Positions 18,294-28,099 of a DNA stretch of 32,000 nt are shown one piece after another (the stretch's first letter is position 1; each line of letters opens with the position of its first letter). This DNA is from Podochytrium sp. JEL0797 (lineage: Eukaryota; Chytridiomycota; Chytridiomycetes; Chytridiales; Chytriomycetaceae). Made by a program: the position numbers and the translations under genes. The stretch spans positions 1 to 32,000 of the forward strand of contig JADGJG010000198.1 of NCBI GenBank assembly GCA_027596195.1, given 5' to 3'. The notes beneath the pieces were generated by a model. The model was given only the letters and a program-made list of their open reading frames with translations, ran no database searches and was not told the DNA's origin.

Positions 18294-20866
18294 ATGGATT
18301 GGGAAGACAGCGAATGGGGGCCTCCTTTGCCTCCTCAACCTCCACCCAGCCAAAGTGCCTCGGTTGACGGAGAAACCCCCCGCGAGAGAGAGAGCAAGCG
18401 AATGCATTCCCGCGAAGGTAATTGGTTGGGTGTGAGAAGTGTTTTTTCTGGGTGGTGGAATCGCGGGCTGAATGTTTATTTCCGCAGAACCCACGAGCAG
18501 ACCTGCGAACAACGCGACTCATGAAGAGAACGCTGGAAACACTGAGCACGGATCAGGTGCGGTTCTCTGACTCTCAAAAAAGAATTGAACAAAAGTGTTC
18601 ACGCAACACCATCACTCTTGTCACACCCCCAACAAACAATATAGAACTGCAATTCTCGTCCGCGGACAGTGTTTCCGGTCGAATGAATGCCCTTTCGCTT
18701 GAGAATCCACCCGCTGCGACCGCCGTGATCAAAAACCCTCTCGTGACCAACAGCAACGATCCACGAGTCAATCTTCCAGAAGCGTGTCTCTTTATTGCAA
18801 GGTGGGTGTTCTCAGTGTTCCATCGTTGATTTTTGACGCACTCTATCCCCCGGCAACAAACCGCAGCTTGTCCTCTTCCGTCTCTCCACACCAACTTAAC
18901 AACACCCTCACGCACCACTTCTCTCAATGGGGTCCCTTGACGAATGTCAAAGTCCTCAAAGACTGGCTCGCGAGACCGTACGCGTTTGTGCAATTCGAGA
19001 ACGTGGTCGATGCCAAAAACGCGCTTCAGAGAGCCCACAACACGATCGTATGTGGAAGATATATCCGTGTTGAGCAGGCCAAAGTGAATCGTACTCTGTT
19101 TTTGGGCAAGTTTGGTGGAGCTGCGCATGAGCAAGTAGAGTTTTGAGATTTTTGGATTTTTGGACATTTTTCACTTGCATGGTTGCATGCGTGGTCTGTT
19201 GTATGCTCACAACGCGTTCATTCTCGCTTTATCAGTTGAAAACGGCGCTCGAGACATTCGGACCCGTCGAAGACCTCAATGTTCTCTTTGATCATCGTTT
19301 GGGTCGCAGCAAGGGCTGCGGATTCGTGAAGTTTCGCTTCAGAGACGACGCCATCAAGGCATTTCTTGTGAGTCTTCATCTAACTTGCCTTCAAAGAATT
19401 CATAGTGTGATGCGTTTCATGTTGTTCAATGGCAGGGAATCCGGCAAAAGTATCCGTGGACTGTGGAATGGTGAGTTTTCTTCCGCAGCTTGTCGCCGAC
19501 TCTGACTAATCTCCGTCTCAAATCGCAGGGCCACGAATTTGGACCGCAACAAGCCCGAGATTGACTTGAGCTCTCTCTTCATCGGCCAGTTGAACCAAAA
19601 CACTGTCACGGAAAAGCTGTTGCGCGAGCGATTTGGGCAGTATGGAGCGATTCATTCGTTGGAGCTCGTCAACAAGTTATCAGGGAGTGGGCCAGGTAAA
19701 TCCGATTTGTGAAACTCATTATCGCTTATTTCCGACGCGCGTTCTAGAATCGAGACCTGCATTTGCGTTTGTAACATACGAGGATGAGTCGAGTGCCGAG
19801 AAAGCGATCGAGAAAGAGGTGCTGTCAGTTTTTCTTTCTCCGCGACACCATTCCGCATTCGAAAACAGAAATTGAACCGCTGAACAATTCTCAAAATCAG
19901 AACGCCCAAGTCTGGCTCGACCGCACTATTCGTGTGCAATACCGTGAAATCGGGGAATTCAAAGGGCTCTCGCGTACCATGAAACGCGAGTTGATGAACG
20001 TGCGCGCCGCACCACAAATGCCTTTCTCGACCCCACCCTCTTCCACTTTGCAAACGCGTCCACAAATGCAGCACCCGATCCCCCAACGTCCACCCCAGTC
20101 GTTCATCAAACCTGCGATGCCATCTCCCACCCGCCGCACGCAATCGCCCGCTCAAACTCTGACACCACCCATCGCGGGCACCATCAGATACCCGCTCCAA
20201 ACGCCACCGCCCTACTACTCCAGCCAGACTCCCTTCAGTCCCGACCAACCCAATTTCCAACCCAACTTCCCCCCAACCGCGGGACTCGACGCCCCCTTCA
20301 ACCCCTACCAGCAACCCGTGCCAAACCAATTCGTCCCCTACTACTTCCCACAATACCAAAAGTCATTCACGACCACAACAACCACCACCAGCAGAACCTC
20401 CCCATTCCCGCCCGCCGGTGGGATGTCGTTCTCTCCACCCGACCCACCTTCGATCGTGTACTACTCCAAAGATCCCACCGTCGCACCCCTCCCGATCCCC
20501 TTCACCCCACGCGCCGCGGAAATTCCACTTCCACTCATAACTCCCCAATCCATGATGCCTGCATACCCATCTTTTTTCCCGGACCCCGAATTCCCACCCG
20601 GAGCACCCACCACAACCCCTCTCTCGCGCCGCGCAAGCCTCGAAACGTCCGGAATGCTCTGGTGCACAACCCCGCCCAAACAGAAACGTCCCTGGTCGAA
20701 ACGGTACTGGGCGCGCAAACGCAGCGGGTTGGGGGACGCGTGTTTGGAGGCGTGTGAAGGAGAGGATTGGGAGAGAGGGCAATTTGATGACGAGGAGTTT
20801 GGAGGTGGTGTGGAGGAGGGTGAGGGGGGTGGGGAGGAGTTGGAGGTGATGAGTGCTGTGTTGTGA
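18294..20866 (+). CDS. RNA-binding protein with three RRMs
   Basis: Nine exons by GT-AG sites and phase: 18294-18417, 18488-18556, 18645-18801, 18867-19134, 19236-19367, 19436-19470, 19529-19695, 19748-19818, 19901-20866; 662 residues. RRM1 (about 112-188) has RNP2 LFIASL and RNP1 RPYAFVQFE. RRM2 (about 192-265) has LFLGKF and KGCGFVKFR. RRM3 (about 277-355) has LFIGQL and PAFAFVTYE. A long Pro-rich, probably disordered region follows (residues about 365-575), ending in an acidic Gly/Glu tail. The layout suggests a cytoplasmic or nuclear mRNA-binding regulator; I do not recognise the ortholog. Weak points are the donor GTAGAG after exon 4 and exon 2: without intron 2 (18557-18644) an alternative frame beginning MKRTLETLSTDQ at 18521 runs directly into exon 3, so the N-terminus may be variable. 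Confidence 0.85.
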
Positions 20867-21589
20867 TTTTCTTTCTTGGGTTTTTTTTCATTTCGGTCTT
20901 TGTTTTTTTGCTGTATTTTGTGTGTAGTGTGGCTCTGTCGCGTTTTATCAGCTATTTCGCATTGAGAAGAGAGTGAATTCATTTTTTTGTATTTGAGTGT
21001 CAGACAACCGTTTTTTGAATTTATTTGATCACACTAATTTGGGTGGTTGCTCTGCAAATATGAAGATTCAGCTCGGGTTCGATGTGTAGATTTCGCTGCT
21101 GTTGGTGACTCACTCTGGCGAATTCAAATGCTGGCTGCATACCATCTCCATTTCTTTTTTAATCTCCGGGTCAAATTCGGATGCGATCCTTGTTCCAATG
21201 CAATGAGAACGCAGTCTTTTCGGAAAAATAATCCAAACTCTAATATTTTTAATGGCGGTCCCTTTTTTGAAAAGCGGTGCGGACTAATTAAAATGCGGGG
21301 ATTCGTAGTAACAGACCCGGTCTGTGCGACACAGTCGGTCAGCACCGCCACTATTTCAGCTTGCTACTACCGTTATCGGTAAAAAATGTGATGGTTTTGG
21401 TGTTAAAAGATTTTATAATTTTAAGACATTCCGCAGACGATAGTACGTAATATCCCTAAAATCAAAATGCGATGATCGGCGGTGGGAGTCTTTTTGATGA
21501 TGAGGTGATACAAAGTGCCAAGATTGGGCTTGAATCTGGAGATACATTTTTGTTCTCGAAGACACTCTTGCCTTCACATCTTGTCCGCG
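20867..21589. other. Gap with no recognised gene
   Basis: The first part is T-rich (20870-20915) and probably forms the 3' untranslated region of the RRM gene. An open frame at 21047-21382 (111 codons) has no family features and an irregular composition, so I do not call it. The right end should hold the promoter of the F-box/LRR gene at 21590. Confidence 0.4.
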
Positions 21590-22837
21590 ATGGGTTCCGA
21601 AAGTCCACTGCCGCATCCACCAACCCTTCCAGATCTCAATGACCGCGTCTCACAGATGCGATCAGATCTCCAAGACCAGCTGAACCAATTGGTCGAACGC
21701 CATTCACAGACCATGGCTTGCAGCGACACCACCAGTCCTCTCGCGATCACTCAGATCAAGGCTTCCCCATCATCTGTGCAGATGTTTCTCACCAAGATCC
21801 AATCATCCCTCACCCTCAACCACCGCCAACTTTCCCTCCAAGTCCTGCATCTCCAAAGCCTCCAAAGCCCCACCATACCGATCCAAACTCGTTTGAACAG
21901 TGTGCCTTCGGAGGTGGTGGCATTGATCCTGAGTTGGATACATCCCAAGTATGCCTGGAAACTGCGTCAGCTCTCTCGTGTCTTCAAGAGCATCATTTCC
22001 ACCAAATCGTTCGGGTGGCTAAACCTCTCTCGCTTCCTCCCCGCGCCGGACTCCACGCGCATCGAATCCTTGGGGGTACCATCCGACATTGATATCAGCT
22101 ACATGAAGGCCCCACTCTCCTACCAAACAGTCTACATCCAACGTCACCTCAATCACACGAGCGCCATCCGATGGGGAATCGACGAATCCGACCGCAGCGT
22201 CCCACACGCGCTCCGCCTCAACTCTGGGCTTCCACCGGCCCTCCTTACCTCCAAAAGTCTAGTCCGCCTGGCTCTCGTGAACTGCAAGATCACCGGTCCG
22301 ATTCCGACCGAAATCGCGAATCTCAAGTTCCTCCAAGAGCTGGACTTGGACTCCAACGCGTTGTGTGGCAACGTTCCCGACGAACTTGCCGAGCTGGCGC
22401 AACTGACGCGTCTTGTGTTGTCCAACAACCGCCTGCTTTGCGGTCCGTTGCCGTCTGCGCTCGGCCAGCTGCAAGAACTCGAGTACCTTGCCATCAGGGG
22501 AACGAGTGTATCTGCGTCGATTCCGCCAGAGTGGGGGCACTTGGCCAAGCTGAAGGAGCTCCATCTCGATGGGAATTCGGGACTGACTGGTTCGATTCCT
22601 CGGGAACTCGGAGGGCTGAACCAACTTCAAACTTTGTGGTTGGGTGGGTGCAACCTGTCGGGAGAGATTCCGCATGAACTCGGTTGTCTTGAGAGGTTGG
22701 AGGACTTGGATTTGTCGGGCAATATGCTCTTGAGTGGTGAGGTTCCAGCGGCGTTGGGTGGGTTGGATCAGATTGATTTAAGTCGATGTCCGCGTTTGAT
22801 ACTCGGATACGCGTTTCACGTGAAAATGAGTCCGTAA
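21590..22837 (+). CDS. F-box/LRR protein, intact member of the cluster family
   Basis: A single exon of 415 residues. The start at 21590 (GCGATGGGTTCC) is preferred over the in-frame open stretch upstream because MGSESPLPHPP has the same Pro-rich style as the other copies' starts. Residues 15-90 are helical and Gln/Leu-rich. Residues about 101-140 (RLNSVPSEVVALILSWIHPK, then YAWKLRQLSRVFKSII) form an F-box, which in known proteins recruits Skp1/SCF. The family motif IRWGI sits at about 190. From about 215 seven to eight plant-type LRRs follow (LVNCKITGPIPTEIANL, LSNNRLLCGPLPSALGQL, IPPEWGHLAKLKELHLDGNS, LGGCNLSGEIPHELGCL, LSGEVPAAL). It ends RLILGYAFHVKMSP and lacks the acidic tail of other copies. 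A substrate-recognition role is inference. It is the one undamaged member of this family in the window. Confidence 0.88.
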   Translation: MGSESPLPHPPTLPDLNDRVSQMRSDLQDQLNQLVERHSQTMACSDTTSPLAITQIKASPSSVQMFLTKIQSSLTLNHRQLSLQVLHLQSLQSPTIPIQTRLNSVPSEVVALILSWIHPKYAWKLRQLSRVFKSIISTKSFGWLNLSRFLPAPDSTRIESLGVPSDIDISYMKAPLSYQTVYIQRHLNHTSAIRWGIDESDRSVPHALRLNSGLPPALLTSKSLVRLALVNCKITGPIPTEIANLKFLQELDLDSNALCGNVPDELAELAQLTRLVLSNNRLLCGPLPSALGQLQELEYLAIRGTSVSASIPPEWGHLAKLKELHLDGNSGLTGSIPRELGGLNQLQTLWLGGCNLSGEIPHELGCLERLEDLDLSGNMLLSGEVPAALGGLDQIDLSRCPRLILGYAFHVKMSP

Positions 22838-23088
22838 TATTTTTATCAAATAATCACAGTTGCTGGCATGGTATTATTAGAATATCTTAGAATATTAAAT
22901 AAATTGATTATTTTTTGTATTTTTTCTAATTCAAATGTCGTTCCAAGTTCCAACTGCCTTCCACCTTTCCAGGTGTTTCTATTTAACTTAGGTTCGTCTC
23001 TTTCACAATACTTCTCCACCACCACCCATTTCCGAAACAATCCACTTTATATCATCCAAAGAAAAGTTGAGGCGTAAATTCCCCAATT

Positions 23089-24293
23089 ATGGATATCTCT
23101 CCCACGACTGCCACCATCCTGGCTCTGCTGACCCAAGCCACCCAGAACCAGACACGCATGCATCGCAGTTGGACCAGCTGGCTGCCAATTGTTCTATGAC
23201 TCAACCAACACACGCATCGATGCCCGCAAGGCTGAGACCAAGATCTCTCAATCTGATCTGCAGTCTCTCCAGTCCTCTATCACCCACAAACACCGCCAAC
23301 TCTCCCTCCAAATTCTGCAACTCCAAAATCCGACCAAAAAACATTACACTCGCTTCACAAGTCTTTCTGCCGAGGTCGTGGCTTTGTTGCTGAGTTGGAT
23401 TCATCCAAAGAATGTCTGGCAGCTTCGTGGTCTCTCGCGCTCCTTCAGAGACTGCATTTCGACGGAGTTCGCTTTCATCAATATTCGCCGGTTCCTCCCA
23501 CCTCCAGACCTCACATCTCTCGTCTACTCCTCAAAAACTGCAGGTACCGATATCATGTACATGATGGCTCCACCCTCGTATCAAACCGTCTACGTTGAGC
23601 GTCACCTGCTCCACATGAAATCGATCTGTTGGGGTATCCGCCAACTTCTGATTGCCGCTCACTCGCTTCGTTTGGAATCCGGATTCCCAATGGCCATTCT
23701 TGCCTCCAAAGTTCTGGTCCGGCTGGCTTTGAGGGAAATATTGGCCCAATTCCCGTTGAAATCGCGAATCTCAAGAATCTCCAAGAGTTAGACTTGGACT
23801 TGAACGAGTTCTCGGGAGCCATTCCAACTGAACTCGCCGAGTTGTCGCAACTGACGCGTCACGTGTTTTCCAACTATTCCTGCTTTCGGGTCCGCTTCCG
23901 TCGGGGCTCGGCCAACTGCAAAAACTCGAACGTCTCACATCTGGGTCGATTCCACCAGAGTGGGGTGGCATGACCAATTTGGTTGAACTCTACCTCGAAG
24001 AGAATTCTGGGTTGGGTGGCTCGATTCCGCGGGAGCTGGGAAACCTGAGTCAACTTCGATTCTTATCTCTTCAAGAGTGCAATTTGTCGGGGGAGATTCC
24101 GAATGAACTCGGTCGACTCGAGAAGGTGGAAGAATTGCTTTTGTCGGATAATGTGCTCTTGAGCGGTGAGGTGCCGGCAGCATTGGTGACATCGCCTCTC
24201 CTTAGATACTGCGATTTCAGACGGTGTCATGGATTGACTGTTGGTTTTGAATATCCCGAAGGGGTGTACTTTTTTGGTCCGAATGATGAATAA
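23089..24293 (+). pseudogene. Broken F-box/LRR gene (copy 5 of the family)
   Basis: The ATG at 23089 gives MDISPTTATILALLTQATQN and hits a stop near 23197. Another frame carries the helical region and an intact-looking F-box (KKHYTRFTSLSAEVVALLLS, then WIHPKNVWQLRGLSRSF) and ICWGI up to LVRLAL near 23730. It then shifts again (GNIGPIPVEIANLKNLQELD, FSGAIPTELAELSQL), is disrupted once more near 23870-23960, and resumes from 23970 (MTNLVELYLEENSGLGGSIP, LQECNLSGEIPNELGRL, LLSGEVPAAL) to a stop at 24293. It is closest to the intact gene at 21590 and lies 250 bp after it in the same direction, so a tandem duplicate that has decayed is likely. The final 107-codon LRR frame is open and might still be expressed. 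Confidence 0.85.
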
Positions 24294-24502
24294 TTAGTAA
24301 AGAGCGTCGCTTCCGAACAAGTACAGTATGCAGGGGGAAAGAGGATGGGGAAGGATTGAAAATTAGATGCAGCACCGTCCCCCACCCTCAGCAAATAGGT
24401 GCATTATGTTTGGAGATTTGCCGACGAAACGAATTCAAAAACAAATCCTGAGTTTATTTCACGCAATCTCAACACAGCCAATACAAACAGATCCATCTTC
24501 GC

Positions 24503-26710
24503 TCACGGCAAAAACGTAACAGGACGCTCCCCAACCCCTCCATACGAATCAAACACAATCCCACAAACAAGGTACGTCAACCGATCCGTCTCTTCACGCG
24601 TGGCGGCTTCCGCATACACGCGCACAATGTCTTCCGTTCCAGAGGGACGCACAAAACACCTGCCCTTGTTGAATTTCGCGACTTGCTCGTTGATGCGGGA
24701 TTGGAGACCGAGCGGGTGCGAGAGCTCCGTATCGGCTTTGATGGGGACAAAGTCGGCGCGGTTGGCCACCTTATTGTGACACCTGAATCAGCAAACACCC
24801 CAGAGAACACAAGAAAGAAAATCAAATCGAATGGCCTCACCTTGACCTTCTCCTGCCTCGACGGCAAATCCGTGTAATCCGTGTTCCACTTCTTAAAACT
24901 CTTTTGCTGAATCGTCAACACAGCCTCCACCAACAACATATCACTCAACGCGTCCCCAACCGCCTGGTTGATCAAATCCGTCAACCCACGCAGAGCCACA
25001 ATCGCCTTCTCGGCCTCGGGCGTGGCACCATGTCCCGTCTTGAACGCTTTAATCGCATCCGGGCTGAACAAGACTGTTCCGTGTCCATTGGCTTCAAAGT
25101 AAACACCAACGTCAAACGACTCAGCGGCGTGATGCAAGTGTTTGACTCCCGTTGGTGTAAACACAACAGGGACTTTGAGGGTTTCCTTCACGTAGGCCGT
25201 GGAGGATCCGTTCGCATAGGCGGTTTGGACGAGGCCAATGTTGAGTGGGGTTTTGGATCCGTCGGCGCGGGGAACGAGGATTTGGGCTTGTTTGGCAAGG
25301 TCCATGATGAATTCGGCGGCGAGGGTGGCGATTTTGTCGCCGTCGAGGAGGCGGAAGGTGGTGTCTGTTGAAAAGGGGGTGAATATGCAAGGCGTTACGA
25401 GGAGGGGGTGGTTCGGACCTTCCTCGACGTAGTAAAACACGATACGGTCAGCGTCTCCATCCAAGGAACAAGCTCTCTGTCCGTACTTCAATTCCATTCC
25501 GAGGGGGGCGGTTTGCTTGATTTTGACGAAATCGGCTCCACTCTAAAAGCGGGCTTGTGAGAAATGGATCCGTAAATACATGGAGCAAGACAAACTCACG
25601 TCATGGTTGAGTTTTCCCTTCGAAACAACATCGTGGTTCACAAGCTCGTACGCAAACGAATCGCCGAGGTATTTGCCGAGCTTCTCCATGGCGGGGGCTC
25701 CGATACCGTTGGCGCCGTCAATCAACAGAGGAGAGAGTCTGGGGAATCCGTTCTGAGAATCCGAGCATACTGAAGGTTCAGAATCGCGTGTTTTTGCGGC
25801 TCGTTTCGAAAATAATACACACCGTGATCTTTTTGAACGCGTTCGCCAACTTTTCGTAGTAGGCAACCTCGGTGGGCTCGCCGTAGGGTTCATCCGTGTT
25901 GGCGGTGTTGATGCATCGAACAACGTAGTGGAGTTGAGGGGTCGTGAAGAGTCCGTAGTCCTTGATATGACCGCCGAGACATTTGACACCGTCAACGAGG
26001 GAAGCAACAAGAGCGACTCCGCTTGGTCTGAATGAAAGGGAAAGGGAGTGAGTCGTTTGAGAGTCGGATTTTGCCCGCACAACCGTGCGTCACAAATATT
26101 ATGAGACTTGGAGTCGAACATGAATTACGCGTGTTTGGTTGTTTTTGTTGTTACCTCGTGTCCCTGGCCACGACAAGGTTGGCCGGCTTTGACCAGTCAA
26201 TGTTCTCCTTCTTGCAAATGTCCTCGAGGACCTTGATCACGGCTTCGGCGGATCCAGTGGCGTTGGCCAAGTCCGTTGCGTATCCTTCCCACGACTGGAC
26301 GAGCATTTCGCCGAGGGGTTCGACGAGTTTGACGCCGTTGTCCTGGGGGAGAGAGTAGTAAGTTAGTACCGGTGGAGCATGGGCAGTTTCGCTTGATCAA
26401 GCAGTTGTAACAAAAGCCCCTTGGTTTGTTATTTACGGGACATACCTTCTCTGGGTTGTGACTGGCCGTGACCATCACTCCGATCGTCTTTCCTCCGTGG
26501 AACTTGCTGCGCAAAACAGCCAGGAGTCCAACGGCAAACATGACCGGGTCAAGCAGCGATGCTCTATTTTGGAGTTCATTCGTTAGACCACTTGTACTAG
26601 TTGATTCAAAGGATAACTCACTCCATTCGGAAGCCAGCGGTTCCATATTGGAAGTGCGTTTTGGTCTTGAGGGTGTGTGGGGCGAGTGCCTGGGCGAGTT
26701 GCGAAAACAT
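24503..26710 (-). CDS. PCM1: Phosphoacetylglucosamine mutase, eight exons
   Basis: It converts GlcNAc-6-phosphate to GlcNAc-1-phosphate, a step towards UDP-GlcNAc for chitin and glycans (AGM1 in animals, PCM1 in yeast). Exons on the - strand: 26710-26622, 26563-26446, 26342-26155, 26027-25823, 25752-25600, 25542-25419, 25364-24841, 24769-24503; all phases match, giving 555 residues, close to the usual 540-560. Motifs: FQYGTAGFR near residues 20-28, the active-serine loop TASHNPEK (62-69) joined to [14 protein letters not shown], the metal loop DGDADR (279-284), FEANGHG (382-388) and the phosphate-binding loop [14 protein letters not shown] (508-521). Intron 6 is 54 nt, a multiple of three and free of stops, so its retention would stay in frame. 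An AATAAA signal lies at about 24453-24458 on the opposite strand. The start at 26710 is set by alignment with the family N-terminus. Confidence 0.96.
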
Positions 26711-27074
26711 TTTGGGATCTTTTTGGGTGCAAAGCAAAGTTCGATGTTTGTGTTTTGAACCACAAATTCGGGCCTCGTGCCTCGGCGATGAGCGGTTCCT
26801 CTGAGTTTTTATTCATTTCCAACCTTGTTGCCGTTATCTCGAGACTTTGACGAATCTGCCGAAATGCAGGCTGAAGTTTAACACGTGCCATAAGAGGGCC
26901 CCAAGCAGTAAATGAGATGGTTGAGCCATCTTTGGTAGTTCCTGGGAGGTATTTTGAGGTGACGAGGGCTCTGAGTCCGGGGAGAAACCCATGGCAATGT
27001 TTTTGGAGATCAATGGAGGGATGGGTGACAATGAGGCGACCATTAATGATGCGACCTTTGCCTGCAAAAGGTTT
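26583..27074 (-). other. Orphan open frame upstream of the mutase
   Basis: On the - strand a frame is open from 27074 to a stop at 26583 (163 codons), overlapping exon 1 and intron 1 of the mutase in another frame. Its sequence is protein-like ([54 protein letters not shown]) with alternating hydrophobic residues, and a TTTTGCAG acceptor-like site stands at its 5' end (27062-27069). An ATG at about 27172 opens MFRVIVLIGENATATLNREY but stops before it. No family is recognised. It may be an exon of an unrecognised gene, a gene relic, or chance. Confidence 0.3.
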
Positions 27075-28099
27075 TCAGAAGTAAAGGTGAGGATGCCAGG
27101 AGGAGGGAAGAGAATATTCACGATTCAAAGTTGCGGTCGCATTTTCTCCAATAAGCACAATGACACGGAACATGAGGTGTTCTTTGGAAGGGGGATTTGT
27201 TTGAGAACAGTAATGATCTTCTCGCTATCCAAGCATTCCTTCTATTCAAGGAACCTGGCATTTCAAAAAACCCTTTCATTCATTTAAAATTTAAAGGTTA
27301 AACCACCTCACCAGAAATTCTAATACGAACACCAATAGACAATGTGCACGAACTGCCCACATTTGCATATTCCTGCAATAAGAGCAGAAATTCTGTGAAC
27401 GAGTCCTTGCATAGAATACAATGCGAACGAATCATGTCCAGGCGCACAGTCCCTCTCTCCGTAGCCCACTCAACCAACGCGAACTGAACAGAAATCAAGT
27501 ACCAGAATTCATTCATTCATTTTGTCTATTGATGTCGCAGGCGGATACCCCTCGCCGCTGCTTCCGTTGAGTCCGGAATAAACACGCGAGGAGAAGAAAA
27601 TAGAATTATAGAATTATCCAATTACTGTTCCATTGCTGTGAACTACGCAACATGTTTGCAACATGAGTCACATTTGCAACTCAATGAATTACTTAATCAC
27701 CGCCAGCGCATGCAAGATTAAACCAAAGGACGGCCAAAATTGGGGGGGGGGTTCCGCGACAGTTCCATCTCGATGTGCAGGGGTAGATTTGAACCACCTC
27801 TTTTGCTCCGATCACAGTAAATTTTTGGAGGTGGCAGCCAATCAGATCATGTGACGGAGCTGGCAGCCAATCAGATCACGAATAGATGGACGGACGGACA
27901 ACTTTTTGGAGCCAACCGTTTTGTCAGCATTTTTCACCCTATAACAGTTCCAGAGGAACCGGATTCGTGTAGCAAGAAACCTGGAAAACGAGCGTTTGGA
28001 GAACCCTCAAAAAAATGAATGAATAAGAAAACCTGGCATCATCAAGAAAGGCACGAAAGCAAAAAAACAACAATTATAACACTCTTTTATTACAAAATA
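27075..28099. other. Gap with no confident gene
   Basis: A 72-codon frame on the - strand at 27298-27516 (starting MNEFWYLISVQFALVEWATE) is open but shows no family features; I leave it uncalled. A G run of 10 lies at 27742-27751. An 18-bp direct repeat with CCAAT boxes lies at 27832-27878. The right edge holds the 3' untranslated end of the cyclin gene, with TTTATT at about 28086 (AATAAA on the - strand). Confidence 0.4.
27832..27878. repeat. 18-bp direct repeat with CCAAT boxes
   Basis: TGGCAGCCAATCAGATCA occurs exactly at 27832-27849 and 27861-27878, 29 bp apart start to start. Each copy contains AGCCAATCAG, a strong CCAAT-box context (bound in fungi by the HAP/NF-Y complex). Two GGACGGAC repeats follow at about 27890. 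No gene start is seen nearby, so the target is unclear. Confidence 0.7.

Noticed and set aside
21047..21382. 111-codon + strand frame between the RRM and F-box/LRR genes
   Set aside because: Irregular composition, no recognisable motif, no paralog and no convincing start context.
27770..27812. tRNA-like T arm on the - strand (GGTGG-TTCAAAT-CTACC)
   Set aside because: The T arm pairs well, but no matching 5' acceptor strand, D arm or anticodon arm is found at the right distance, so it is not a complete tRNA.
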